DNA of 64,000 nt, from NCBI RefSeq assembly GCF_034627025.1, contig NZ_CP141048.1, positions 2,058,001-2,122,000 on the forward strand, given 5' to 3'. This document shows, piece by piece, positions 45,858 to 55,040 of the stretch. Position numbers and translations under genes: made by a program. The notes under the pieces are model-generated. The model saw nothing but the letters and a program-made list of their open reading frames with translations, did not search any database and had not been told where the DNA came from. Within the stretch, counting starts at the first letter, position 1. Each line of letters opens with the position of its first letter. Source of the DNA: Microvirga lotononidis (lineage in GTDB: Bacteria; Pseudomonadota; Alphaproteobacteria; Rhizobiales; Beijerinckiaceae).

Positions 45858-46961
45858 TCAAGGCACTTGGTCAGGAACGGGCCTGCTCTGCTGGCGCCAG
45901 ATCGTCAGGAGGGCGGCCATGAGGACGGGGCCGACGAAGAGCCCGATCAGGCCGAAGGTTTCCAGGCCGCCGAGAATGCCGAAAAGGGTCCACAGGAAGG
46001 GAATATGAGCCGCTCCGCCGATCAGGGCCGGCTGAACGAGATTGTCGCCGATCAGCATCACGGCGGCGCCCCATCCCACGACGCCCGCGGCCGCGAGAAG
46101 GGAGCCACCGCCGAGAACCAGCACGATCGCGGCGGCCACGAAGGCGAACCAGGCTCCCATCGGCAGCATGGCGAAGGCGGCGGTCAGGAATGCGAACAGC
46201 ACGGCATGCGGCACGCCCGCGGCCACGAAGCCGATCCCGATCAGGACGGCTTCGCCCACGGCCACGAGGATCGTCCCGTTCACCGTTCCGCGCACGGCCG
46301 ATGCCATGGTCTCCGCCAGGCGCTCGCCCGGTGCGCCGAACCAGCGGTCGATGGCGGCGAGCACGTGCTGCCCGATCTCGCGGCCGTGGCGCAGGAGGAT
46401 GAACAGGACCAGGAAGGTCAGGAAGGTATGGAGAACGCGCGTCGCCAGTGCACCGCCGAGGGTCCTCGACCACTCGGTCAGCGTCTCGCTGTCGATGCCG
46501 CTCAGGAGCTGGCCGGCGGATTCCGGCCGCCCCAGATGCGCCTGCCACCATGTATCCAAGTGCTGTCCGAAGAGCGGCAGGCGATGGACCCAGTCCGGCA
46601 CAGGCATGCCGTTCTGCTGCAGCCGCGCCAGCCATTCCATGACGAACTGGCTTTCCCGGCCGATCTCGGTCAGGACGAGGGCGACCGGCACGAGAAGGAG
46701 CACGGCGAGCCCGATCGTCATCAGCAGGGGGGCGATGAGGCGCGAGCCTCCCAGGCGGGCCTGGAACCGGCGATGAAGCGGCCAGACGCTGATGGCGATG
46801 ATTGCCGCCCAGCCGATCGTGGTGAGATAGGAGCCGATCATCCAGAGAGCGAGCCCGACGAGCGCCGCCGCACCGATGAGGCGCGTGACCCGCCGGGCGC
46901 GGGCATCGGGAGCATCGCCGTCGAACGGCTGGGAAAAAGGAGCCGCGGCTTTCTCTTGCAT
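45858..46961 (-). CDS. AI-2E family transporter
   Basis: A 367-residue protein with about seven to eight transmembrane helices. It begins with a soluble tail, then the LIGAAALVGLALWMIGSYL helix, and ends with the GLFVGPVLMAALLTIWRQQ helix that is typical of the AI-2E (PF01594/TqsA-YdiK) family. These proteins are proposed exporters or sodium/proton-linked permeases; the AI-2 link is historical. It lies in a minus-strand series of membrane-protein genes without obvious functional relationship. Confidence 0.88.
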   Translation of the reverse strand: MQEKAAAPFSQPFDGDAPDARARRVTRLIGAAALVGLALWMIGSYLTTIGWAAIIAISVWPLHRRFQARLGGSRLIAPLLMTIGLAVLLLVPVALVLTEIGRESQFVMEWLARLQQNGMPVPDWVHRLPLFGQHLDTWWQAHLGRPESAGQLLSGIDSETLTEWSRTLGGALATRVLHTFLTFLVLFILLRHGREIGQHVLAAIDRWFGAPGERLAETMASAVRGTVNGTILVAVGEAVLIGIGFVAAGVPHAVLFAFLTAAFAMLPMGAWFAFVAAAIVLVLGGGSLLAAAGVVGWGAAVMLIGDNLVQPALIGGAAHIPFLWTLFGILGGLETFGLIGLFVGPVLMAALLTIWRQQSRPVPDQVP

Positions 46962-47002
46962 GGAAGGAATCTAGGTTTCTTCCGCCTCAAGCCAATGGCG
47001 CG

Positions 47003-47794
47003 TCAGCGCTTCGTCATCCGGCGGGCCAGGGTCGCGGCATCCTCCGCGAGCGGCGGCCCCGCCAGCAGGAGCAACAGGAGAGCGAAAGGCAGCGCGAACA
47101 GGAAGCCGATATGGCTGAACCCGATGGCGCCGATGACGCCCCCGATGAAGAACGAGGTGAGCAGCAGGACGAGCAGGCGCAACTTCTCGCGATCGGCCAT
47201 GATCCGATCCGGATTGTGGGCATTCCGGTTCCAGTAGAGGAGCTTGCCGAGCTCGATGCCGATATCCGTGACGATGCCGGTCACATGGGTGGTGCGCATG
47301 CGCGCGCCGGAGATCTTCGTGACGGTGGCGTTCTGCAGGCCCATGATGAAGCAGAGCAGGGGAATCGCGACCGCGACGAAAACCGGCGACGGATGGGCGA
47401 GCCAGCCCAGGATCCCGAACCCGAGAAGCAGGAAGGATTCGACCATCAGCGGCATCGCGTAGCGGCTGCCCAGGTGATGCCGCCGGCCCCAGTTGATCAG
47501 CATGGCCGAGCAGGCCGCACCCATGACGAAGGGCACTAAGCCCAGGAGCCCCAGGCTCGCCAGCCCGAGCGAGCCGAGAGCGAGATTGTCGGCCATGGAT
47601 GAGAAGATGCCCGACATATGCGACGTGTATTGGCCGACGGCGAGGAAGCCGCCGGCATTGATGGCTCCGGCCACGAAGGTGAGAGACATTCCCAGCAGGG
47701 TATCCGTCACGTTCGTCCGCTCGAAAGCCGCGATGGTCTTCACCGCCCGCATGGTGAAGTCGCGCGTTTCCGGCTTTGTCGACTGGGCGCTCAT
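47003..47794 (-). CDS. YoaK family (DUF1275) membrane protein
   Basis: A 263-residue protein with about six helices of the DUF1275 family. The VAGAINAGGFLAVGQYTSHMSG motif (near residue 40) and the QNATVTKISGARMRTTHVTGIVTDIG motif (near residue 158) are the two family hallmarks. Function is unknown. Upstream it abuts nothing on the same strand; its start is 93 bp before the end of the beta-glucosidase gene. Confidence 0.9.
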   Translation of the reverse strand: MSAQSTKPETRDFTMRAVKTIAAFERTNVTDTLLGMSLTFVAGAINAGGFLAVGQYTSHMSGIFSSMADNLALGSLGLASLGLLGLVPFVMGAACSAMLINWGRRHHLGSRYAMPLMVESFLLLGFGILGWLAHPSPVFVAVAIPLLCFIMGLQNATVTKISGARMRTTHVTGIVTDIGIELGKLLYWNRNAHNPDRIMADREKLRLLVLLLTSFFIGGVIGAIGFSHIGFLFALPFALLLLLLAGPPLAEDAATLARRMTKR

Positions 47795-47887
47795 GGCCGC
47801 CAGCTTAGCGCATCATGCGGAAAAGGGGATCCGGTTTTCCGCATCCACGATGCGCCGAGCGGTCAGGAAACGAATCGTCTCCGTCCT

Positions 47888-50143
47888 TTACTGCGCAACG
47901 CCGGTCGAGGCGGAGGCACGTCGCTCCATGGGTGGGATGCGGAAGGTCTTGAGGATCTCGGCCTCGCCGACCTGATCCGCGAGCGACGAGCCGCCGACGA
48001 AGACCTGGATGGCGCCGGCCTCGACCAGATAGGTGCCGTCATCGAGATGGAAGCCGAGGGACTCGACGGGTACGCGCAGGGTCACGCGCTTCGTTTCGCC
48101 GGACTTGAGGGCGATCTTCTCGAAGGCCTTCAGCTCGCGTAAGGGGCGGCTGCGGCTGGCCACCGGGTCGCGGGTGTAGAGCTGCACGACCTCCTGGCCG
48201 TCCCGCGCCCCCGTGTTCTTCACATCGAGGGAAACCTCCAGAACCTGCCCCTCGTCGAGCTGCCGGCTCGCGATCCTCGCGTCGGAATAGGCGAAGTGCG
48301 TGTAGCTCAGGCCCCAGCCGAAGGGGTAGAGCGGCGCGATGCTCTCATCGATGTAGTGCAGGGTGAAGCGGTTGTTGGCCAGGGTGGGGCGCCCCGTGGG
48401 AAGCCGGTTGTAATAGAGCGGCAGCTGTCCCGTGGCGCGCGGCCAGGTGAGTGGAAGCTTGCCGCTCGGGCTCACGTCGCCGAACAGCACGTCGGCCACC
48501 GCGGGTCCTGCCTCCGTCCCAGGATACCAGGCCATCAGGATCGACGGGATTCGATCCGCCACCGGCCCCAGAACCTGAGGACGCCCGCCCATGATGACGA
48601 GAGCGACGGGCTTGCCGGTCTTGGCGAGTTCCTCCAGCACCTCGATCTGCTTGCCGTTGAGTTCCATGTTGGCCCGGGAGGCGGCCTCGCCGGACAATTC
48701 CTGCGGCTCGCCGAAAACGGCGATCACGAAATCCGACTGCCTGGCAGCCTCGAGCGCCCCGGGCAGCGCGTCCGTGTTGCGGCAGAATAGGTCGCAGCCC
48801 GGAGCATGCCGGACCGCGATGCCTGCGCTCTGCGCGCGGCGGCGAATGCCTTCGAGGATCGTGACGCTGTCCTCCTTGTGGCCACGCGCCGCGTGAGGCC
48901 CCATCTGGTCCTGCGGCGCATCGGCGAGAGGTCCGACGACCGCTATGGAGCGAACCTTCGACGGGATCGGCAGCACATCGTCCCGGTTCTGCAGCAGCAC
49001 GAAGGTTTCGCGGGCGACCTCGCGGGCAGCCTGGCGCGATTCCGGCGATGGGAATTCCGAATCAAGATGAGAGGAATCGACATCGGGACGATCGAACAGG
49101 CCCAGGCGGAACTTGGTGCGCAGAACGCGCCGCACGGATTCGTCGATCACGCTCTCCGGCACCCGGCCGGCGCGCACCTCGTCGGGAAGATGGTTGATGT
49201 AGAGCTGGCCCATCATGTCCATGTCGACACCGGCGAGGATCGCCTTGCGGGCGGCCTCCGCGCCGTCGGCCGCGATGCCGTGGTTGACGAGTTCGCCGAT
49301 CCCGACCCAATCGGAGGTGACGAAGCCGTCGAAGCCCCATTGAGTGCGCAGCACATCCGTCAGCAGCCACGGATTCGCCGTCGAGGGCTCGCCGTTCAGG
49401 GCGTTGAACGCGGCCATGAAGCTCGCCGTGCCCGCTTCCACCGCGGCGCGGAACGGCGGCAGATAAGTGTCGTACATCTCCGCGCGCGGGATATAGGTCG
49501 TGTCGTAGTCACGCCCGCCCTGCGGAGCGCCGTAGCCTGCGAAATGCTTGGCCGCCGCCGCGAGACCGCCTTTGCGGAAGCCTTCCACGCGGGCCGCCGT
49601 GAGGGCGGCGCCGAGGGTGGGATCCTCGCCGAAACCTTCGACGATGCGGCCCCAGCGGCTGTCGCGCGACAGGTCGGCCATGGGTGCGAAGGTCCAGTTC
49701 ACGCCGACATAGGACGCTTCCCGGGCGGCCCATTCGGAGGCGAGCCGGGAGACGCGTGGGCTGAAGGCCGCGGCCTCACCGAGAGGCAAAGGAAACTGGG
49801 TGCGGAACCCGTGCAGGACGTCGAGGCCGAAGAGCAGCGGAATCTTCAGGTGGCTTTCACGGACCAGCGCTTGAGCGCGCGCCACATCCTCGGCGCTGTT
49901 GAAGTTCAGAACGGCTCCGGCCTTCCCCTCGGAGATGTCCTCCCAGCGCAGCGGCGGGCCGTGGGAGACAAGATTCAGCTGGCCGACCTTCTCTTCGAGG
50001 GTCATGCGACCGAGAAGCTCGTTCACGCGGCGCTCGATGGCCTGTTCTTGGGATTCCTGGGCACCTGCCGTTGGGAGAAACGAGACCGTGAGGGCGAATG
50101 CAAGCACCAGTTGCGTCAAGCCAGGGACATCAGAAAGCCGCAC
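47888..50143 (-). CDS. bglX: Glycoside hydrolase family 3 beta-glucosidase (BglX-like)
   Basis: A 751-residue periplasmic beta-glucosidase. The signal peptide ends near residue 28 (TAGAQE). The GH3 N-terminal barrel carries the nucleophile Asp278 in VTSDWVG, and KHFAGYG plus GFGEDP mark substrate-binding regions; the general acid lies in the GH3 C-domain. A C-terminal fibronectin III-like domain (LDVKNTGARDGQEVVQLYT) follows from about residue 650. It releases glucose from oligosaccharides. It is divergent from the pseudokinase gene at 50278. Confidence 0.95.
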   Translation of the reverse strand: MRLSDVPGLTQLVLAFALTVSFLPTAGAQESQEQAIERRVNELLGRMTLEEKVGQLNLVSHGPPLRWEDISEGKAGAVLNFNSAEDVARAQALVRESHLKIPLLFGLDVLHGFRTQFPLPLGEAAAFSPRVSRLASEWAAREASYVGVNWTFAPMADLSRDSRWGRIVEGFGEDPTLGAALTAARVEGFRKGGLAAAAKHFAGYGAPQGGRDYDTTYIPRAEMYDTYLPPFRAAVEAGTASFMAAFNALNGEPSTANPWLLTDVLRTQWGFDGFVTSDWVGIGELVNHGIAADGAEAARKAILAGVDMDMMGQLYINHLPDEVRAGRVPESVIDESVRRVLRTKFRLGLFDRPDVDSSHLDSEFPSPESRQAAREVARETFVLLQNRDDVLPIPSKVRSIAVVGPLADAPQDQMGPHAARGHKEDSVTILEGIRRRAQSAGIAVRHAPGCDLFCRNTDALPGALEAARQSDFVIAVFGEPQELSGEAASRANMELNGKQIEVLEELAKTGKPVALVIMGGRPQVLGPVADRIPSILMAWYPGTEAGPAVADVLFGDVSPSGKLPLTWPRATGQLPLYYNRLPTGRPTLANNRFTLHYIDESIAPLYPFGWGLSYTHFAYSDARIASRQLDEGQVLEVSLDVKNTGARDGQEVVQLYTRDPVASRSRPLRELKAFEKIALKSGETKRVTLRVPVESLGFHLDDGTYLVEAGAIQVFVGGSSLADQVGEAEILKTFRIPPMERRASASTGVAQ

Positions 50144-50277
50144 AATTATCTCCTTTATGGAACAGTAACACTTAATCGCGAGGTCGCCCTCGCTTGCCGC
50201 CTGCTCGTGCTACACAAGATAGGTCTGCAAGTGGCGTCTGGGGTCCGTCAGGTCAAATCATATTTTAGAAAAGCCTT

Positions 50278-51798
50278 ATGCATCTGCTGCCAGTCTCATT
50301 GAAGCTGTCTCTGCTGAGCCTGTCCGGCGCCTTGATCATGTCGGGCTTCGCGCTGGCGGCTGCGGCCTATGTCAGGAATTCGGCCCTCATTGCCGCGGCA
50401 GCGGGGCTTTTCCTCTTGATTGCCGCCGGAGCTCCCCTGCTGATCGGACGGCAGATCAAGCAGGCCTTCCGCCATAGAGATGACGGTGCGTCCGACGAGT
50501 TCACCGTGTTCGACGACGTGACGGCCGCTCCCTTCGAGCCGCCCGCCGAGACACTCCTGTCCTTTGCCGAGTTTTCCGCCTTCGAGGAAGCGCCGGCTCC
50601 TGAAGAAGACGACGCGCTGCGCCGCCTGCAGAAGGCGCAGGCCGTAGACCGGCTCCGGGACGGCATCGCTCACGATCTCAACAACCGGCTTATGGTGATC
50701 AGCGCCAATATCGATGCGGCGGCCCGCCAGCTGAAGGATCAGCCGATCCTGCAGCGCAAGCTGCTCTCCGCTCTCGTAGCCTCCGACCAGGCCGCCAAGC
50801 TCATCGCCCAATCGACGGCCTTCGCCCGGCAGGGCGAGGCCAAGGTGCAATATGTGAATATCGCAGAGCAGGTGAGTTCGGTGGCCGATCTCCTGAGCCA
50901 TTCCCTGCTGCGCGACACGGTCGAGCTGCGCGTCTCCTTGGCGGAGGATCTCTGGTCCATCAAGGCCAACCCGGACGATATCCAGACCGCCATCGTGACC
51001 TTGAGCGCCCATGTCCGGGATGCTCTGCCCCAGGGTGGCACCATTACGCTCGAAGCCCGGAACGTGCAGGTCGAAAAAGGTTCGCTGCCGGATCTCACCC
51101 GCGAGGGCGACTTCGTGCAGCTCGCGATCCGCAGCGCCGGCCTCTCCGAGGAGGTGCGTCACGCTCCGGAGACCGATCTGGAGCAATCCTTCTCCGTGCG
51201 GGATCTCGACCTGTCCTCCTGGCTGTCCCTGCGCCAGAGCCTGCATTTCCTGCAGGATCTCGGCGGCGCATCGGAAGTGCGGCGGGACGGGGGAGAAACC
51301 TCGATCCTCCTCTACATCCCGCGGACCGATGCCGCGACCCTGTTGCCGTCGAACTCGTTGAACGAGGACGACACGCCGGATGAGAGCGTGCAGGGCCATA
51401 CGGAAATCCTCGTCGTCGACGACGAGCTCGAAGTCGCGCTCGCGCTGCAATCGACCCTGGAAGAGTTCGGCTATGTCACCAGCATCGCGACCGATGCGGC
51501 GCAGGCGGTGAAATCCTTGAGCGTGCGCAGGCCCGCCCTCGTGCTGGCCGACGTTGCCATGCCCGGCAGCATGAATGGCGTCATGCTGGCGCGCGAAGTG
51601 CGGCAGGTCTTCCCGAGCCTGCCCGTGCTGCTGATCACCGGCAATCCCGATGTCGCCGGCGGAGACAGCGAGTTTCCGCTGCTTCAGAAGCCCATCGTCA
51701 GCCGCGACCTGCATGTGGCGATCCAGCGGCACCTGAACGTGCACAGCGACAACAAGGTCATTCCGCTGTTCCCGCGCACGTCGCGACGGGCGCGCTGA
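50278..51798 (+). CDS. Membrane-anchored degenerate histidine kinase fused to a receiver domain
   Basis: A 506-residue protein: two N-terminal membrane segments (residues about 8-60), a proline/acid-rich linker, a dimerisation helix with a histidine H-box (IAHDLNNR, His132), a region that looks like a histidine-kinase CA domain but lacks its ATP-binding motifs, and a receiver domain. In the N-box position, where the family reads NARDA, this protein reads HVRDA, and no DxGxG (G1) box or GTGLG (G2) box follows. The receiver is intact: Asp381, Asp382, phosphoacceptor Asp425, Lys471. The protein probably senses via the receiver without kinase activity of its own. Cognate partners are not nearby. 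Confidence 0.85.
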   Translation: MHLLPVSLKLSLLSLSGALIMSGFALAAAAYVRNSALIAAAAGLFLLIAAGAPLLIGRQIKQAFRHRDDGASDEFTVFDDVTAAPFEPPAETLLSFAEFSAFEEAPAPEEDDALRRLQKAQAVDRLRDGIAHDLNNRLMVISANIDAAARQLKDQPILQRKLLSALVASDQAAKLIAQSTAFARQGEAKVQYVNIAEQVSSVADLLSHSLLRDTVELRVSLAEDLWSIKANPDDIQTAIVTLSAHVRDALPQGGTITLEARNVQVEKGSLPDLTREGDFVQLAIRSAGLSEEVRHAPETDLEQSFSVRDLDLSSWLSLRQSLHFLQDLGGASEVRRDGGETSILLYIPRTDAATLLPSNSLNEDDTPDESVQGHTEILVVDDELEVALALQSTLEEFGYVTSIATDAAQAVKSLSVRRPALVLADVAMPGSMNGVMLAREVRQVFPSLPVLLITGNPDVAGGDSEFPLLQKPIVSRDLHVAIQRHLNVHSDNKVIPLFPRTSRRAR

Positions 51799-51799
51799 G

Positions 51800-52501
51800 T
51801 CACAGGGCGAGCGCCGTCGCGGAGAGCGGAACCGTAGCCTCGCGCGCGGCGTCTGTCAGGGCTGCGAACAATCGCTGCTGCGGCTTCTTCCAGACCAGGA
51901 GCTCCGGATGCCATTGCACGCCGAGCAGGAACGGCGCGCTGTCGCTCTCGATGGCCTGCACGATCCCGCTCTCGTCGCACGCGGCGATTCTCAATCCCCG
52001 ACCGAGACGGTCGACCGACTGGTGATGCAGGGCGTTCACCTGACAGGGATTGCAGCTCAGGATCCGGCCCAGCCGGGAGCCTCGCTCGATGGTCACGGTC
52101 TTGCGCGGCAGAACCGTGCGCATTTTCGGCGCCTGGACATAGACCTCATAGATGTCCGTGTGCAGCGTGCCGCCGAGCGCCACATTGATCATCTGCGATC
52201 CGCGGCAGATGCCGAGGATCGGCAGCCCTGCCGGGAGCGCCGCCTTCAGCAGGCCGAGCTCCAGCTTGTCGCGCTCAGGGTCGATGCGCACGTCCGGCAG
52301 GACCTGCCCGCCGTAGATCTCCGCGCCGATATCGTCGCCGCCGCCGATCACCAGTCCTTGCAGCGGCTCCGTCGGCAGCGGATGGCCGGGCATCAGGCGC
52401 ACGGCGCGCGCGCCCGCACGGTAGAGCGCCAGCCGGTGCATGAGGTAGCTGCGCCATCCGCCACGTCTCGACGTGGTGACGCCGATCAGGGGGCTCGTCA
52501 T
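51800..52501 (-). CDS. Class I glutamine amidotransferase-like protein (gamma-glutamyl-GABA hydrolase / PuuD-like)
   Basis: A 233-residue single-domain protein of the peptidase C26 / class I GATase group. The catalytic cysteine is Cys99 in GICRGSQ; the His198 and Glu200 in WHPE complete the triad. PuuD-type enzymes hydrolyse gamma-glutamyl bonds, for example in gamma-glutamyl-GABA. Here the ATG overlaps the stop of the amidoligase gene (ATGA), so the two work as a unit. It likely hydrolyses or trims a gamma-glutamyl-type conjugate made by the amidoligase. The longer in-frame upstream region belongs to the amidoligase coding region and is not part of this protein. Confidence 0.87.
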   Translation of the reverse strand: MTSPLIGVTTSRRGGWRSYLMHRLALYRAGARAVRLMPGHPLPTEPLQGLVIGGGDDIGAEIYGGQVLPDVRIDPERDKLELGLLKAALPAGLPILGICRGSQMINVALGGTLHTDIYEVYVQAPKMRTVLPRKTVTIERGSRLGRILSCNPCQVNALHHQSVDRLGRGLRIAACDESGIVQAIESDSAPFLLGVQWHPELLVWKKPQQRLFAALTDAAREATVPLSATALAL

Positions 52502-53475
52502 GACCTTACGATCTGCTCCACCACATTGGCCCAGCTCTTGTCCTCGCCTTCGAACGACAGGTAGGCGGCACCCACCGCATCCAGCTTCTCGCGGTCCGCG
52601 GCGAGCCGCTCGACGCAGACCCAGCGGTTCCAATCCGGCGCGATGCTCCAGCCGGGATCGCTCACCCGGGCATCGGGCAGGCGGTAATGGAAGGTGGGGC
52701 GGCCGTTGATCTTCTCGTTCGGCAGGACGGCACGGACCCGGGTCGCGTCGAAGTCGTGCAGGAGCGGCAGAAGATCGAGATCCCGGTTTCGTGTCGCATT
52801 GTAGGCGAGGTAGTCGTCGATGAAGCCGGGCATGTCCGGCCAGTAATACGGATCGCCGATCCGGCGGACATATTCGGCCGGGAAAGGATCGGCAAAGCCC
52901 AGGAGATTGCGCGTGGCGTCCGGCGAAGCCTCGCGCCGGAGCCACGGATTAAGCAGAGCGAAGCTCTTCATGAAGGCCGTGAGGGTCGCTACATCCCGAC
53001 GCGGGATCTCCGGGTTGAAGTGCAGGCCGAAGGCATAAAAGGGTCCATCCTGCGTGCCCTTGGCGCCGACCCCGCGCAGGATCGCCAGGATACGATTGAG
53101 TTCCTGAAGCCGGTCGACCGGGATCGGTGCCGTGACCAGCTCGCAGGGAACGAGATAACGGGCCGCGAAGCCGAACAGGGCCGCGATCTTGGGCAGGACG
53201 CCCTTCTGCGTCCCGGCCTGCTTGCCCGGGTGCAGGATCCGGCTGTCGAGTTCGACGGTCAGGTCGCCGATGGCCGATTCCTTCAAGGCGAAGGCATGCG
53301 GATCCTCCTCGATGAGCCGGCCGCCCAGCGCCTCCTGCAAGGCCTGGACGGTCCTTTCGGCAGACGGACCCACGAACTCGATCTCAATCCCGACCGTGCG
53401 CATCTGCCCCTGCTCGTTGAGCAGGACCGGCGGCAGGGCAAAATCGATCTCGGTTGAAAGCGCCGGTTGCGCCAT
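52498..53475 (-). CDS. Amidoligase family protein (PF12224-like, glutamine-synthetase/GCS-fold)
   Basis: A 325-residue putative ATP-dependent amide ligase. The GIEIEFVGPSAERT motif at residues 29-42 contains the paired acidic metal-binding residues (Glu31, Glu33), and GDLTVELDSR and YAFGLHFNPEIP supply further conserved acidic and His residues. The family resembles glutamate-cysteine ligase/glutamine synthetase folds and is predicted to join carboxylates and amines in uncharacterised peptide or metabolite synthesis. It is coupled to a GATase-like hydrolase. The start at MAQPALST is taken because it follows a GAGAAC/purine-rich tract; an in-frame start lies 12 codons upstream. Confidence 0.85.
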   Translation of the reverse strand: MAQPALSTEIDFALPPVLLNEQGQMRTVGIEIEFVGPSAERTVQALQEALGGRLIEEDPHAFALKESAIGDLTVELDSRILHPGKQAGTQKGVLPKIAALFGFAARYLVPCELVTAPIPVDRLQELNRILAILRGVGAKGTQDGPFYAFGLHFNPEIPRRDVATLTAFMKSFALLNPWLRREASPDATRNLLGFADPFPAEYVRRIGDPYYWPDMPGFIDDYLAYNATRNRDLDLLPLLHDFDATRVRAVLPNEKINGRPTFHYRLPDARVSDPGWSIAPDWNRWVCVERLAADREKLDAVGAAYLSFEGEDKSWANVVEQIVRS

Positions 53476-53618
53476 CGAGAACTCCGAAAAATAACACGGA
53501 AACGTGAGCAATGGGATGAACGGGCGCGCTTCCGCTCAGGTTCCTTGCCATTTGGGTGCTTCCTGGTCTCTCGGCAGGTGTGGCATTCCAGCTTCGGGTT
53601 GTATACAACCGCGCCATC

Positions 53619-55040
53619 ATGATCTCGAGAGAATCGACCTTCGAGCGCGCCGCCTGGATGACGGAGCTGCGTGCGACCCTGGCCCTCGGCTGGCCCCTGG
53701 TTCTTGCAACGATTGCACAGAACGCCCTGATCACGTCCGACGTCATTCTGATGGGCTGGATGGGATCGGACGCCCTGGCGGCGGGTGCGCTCGGCACCAA
53801 TCTCTACTTCGCCTTCCTGATCTTCGGGATCGGCCTCGTCAATGCGACCTCGCCGATGATCGCCGAGGAACTCGGCCGCAAGCGCCATTCCGTCCGCGAG
53901 GTGCGACGCACCGTGCGCCAGGGCTTCTGGGCCTCCGTCACCGTCGCCGTCCCGATTTGGCTCGTGGCCTGGAACGGAGAGGCGATCCTGCTCGCCATCG
54001 GACAGGCGCCCGTCCTCGCCCACAATGCGGGCCAATATATCCGCGCCCTGCAATGGAGCCTTCTGCCGTTCCTGCTCTTCTTGGTGCTGCGCTCGTTCCT
54101 GGCCGCCCTGGAGCGCCCCGGCTGGGCCCTGTTCATCGGCCTGCTCGCCATCCCGGTCAATTTCGGCGCGGCCTATGCGCTGATGTTCGGCGCCCTCGGC
54201 CTGCCGGCTCTTGGGCTCGTCGGGGCGGGTCTCGGCACGGTGATCTCGAGCGCCTTCATGTTCGTGGCGCTCGCCGTAGTGATCGTCCTCCATCCCCGGC
54301 TCAAGCGCTATCATATCTTCGGGCGCTTCTGGCGGCCCGACTGGCCGCGCTATCGCACCCTCTGGCAGATCGGCCTCCCGATTGGCCTGACGCTGATGTT
54401 CGAGGTCACGATCTTCAACGCGGCCGCCATGCTGATGGGCCGGATCGGCGAGAGCGAGCTGGCCGCCCATGCCATTGCCCTGCAGATCGCGTCCTTCTGC
54501 TTCTCCGTCCCGCTCGGCATCGGACAGGCCGTGACGGTGCGTGTGGGCCGCGCCTATGGCGCCCAGGATACGGCAGGCGTCACCCGAGCCGGCTGGACGT
54601 CGTTCGCGCTGGGCACCGGCTTCATGACCGTCACTGCATCGCTCATGCTGTTCGCTCCGCACCTGTTGCTCGGCGTCTTCCTCGACGTGGCCGATCCCAA
54701 GAACGCGCTCGTCATCGATCTGGCGCGCACCTTCCTGGTGGTGGCCGCCATCTTCCAGCTGGTGGACGGCGCGCAGGCGGTCGGGGCCGGAATGCTGCGC
54801 GGGTTGCAGGATACCCGCGTGCCGATGATCTACGCGGCGCTCGGCTATTGGGGCGTGGGCCTGCCGCTTGGCGCGACCCTGGCCTTCGGCACGTCGCTGC
54901 GGGGAGTCGGCATCTGGATCGGGCTGGCCAGCGGGCTCGCCGTCGTGGCCTGCCTGATGCTCTGGCGCTGGGTGCGCCGCGACAGGCTGGGGCTGGTCAC
55001 GGCGACGCCGCGGGACGTTCAGGAGGCGTTCGCGAGCTGA
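53619..55040 (+). CDS. MATE family efflux transporter (NorM-like)
   Basis: A 473-residue inner-membrane exporter with twelve predicted helices in two MATE halves. The first half begins [29 protein letters not shown] and the second near [15 protein letters not shown]. NorM proteins export cationic drugs coupled to Na+ or H+. The start MISRESTF is preferred over an in-frame ATG 21 codons upstream. It is transcribed divergently from the amidoligase gene, and its 3' end overlaps ispH on the other strand by 22 bp. Whether it exports the amidoligase product is open. Confidence 0.9.
   Translation: MISRESTFERAAWMTELRATLALGWPLVLATIAQNALITSDVILMGWMGSDALAAGALGTNLYFAFLIFGIGLVNATSPMIAEELGRKRHSVREVRRTVRQGFWASVTVAVPIWLVAWNGEAILLAIGQAPVLAHNAGQYIRALQWSLLPFLLFLVLRSFLAALERPGWALFIGLLAIPVNFGAAYALMFGALGLPALGLVGAGLGTVISSAFMFVALAVVIVLHPRLKRYHIFGRFWRPDWPRYRTLWQIGLPIGLTLMFEVTIFNAAAMLMGRIGESELAAHAIALQIASFCFSVPLGIGQAVTVRVGRAYGAQDTAGVTRAGWTSFALGTGFMTVTASLMLFAPHLLLGVFLDVADPKNALVIDLARTFLVVAAIFQLVDGAQAVGAGMLRGLQDTRVPMIYAALGYWGVGLPLGATLAFGTSLRGVGIWIGLASGLAVVACLMLWRWVRRDRLGLVTATPRDVQEAFAS

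Noticed and set aside
45021..47237. 738-codon plus-strand frame opposite the DUF1206, AI-2E and YoaK genes
   Set aside because: Highly charged low-complexity translation (Asp, Glu, Gln, His, Arg) typical of antisense frames; the minus-strand genes carry clear domains.
48806..50302. 498-codon plus-strand frame opposite the GH3 gene
   Set aside because: No motifs, composition typical of antisense; the GH3 enzyme is complete on the other strand.
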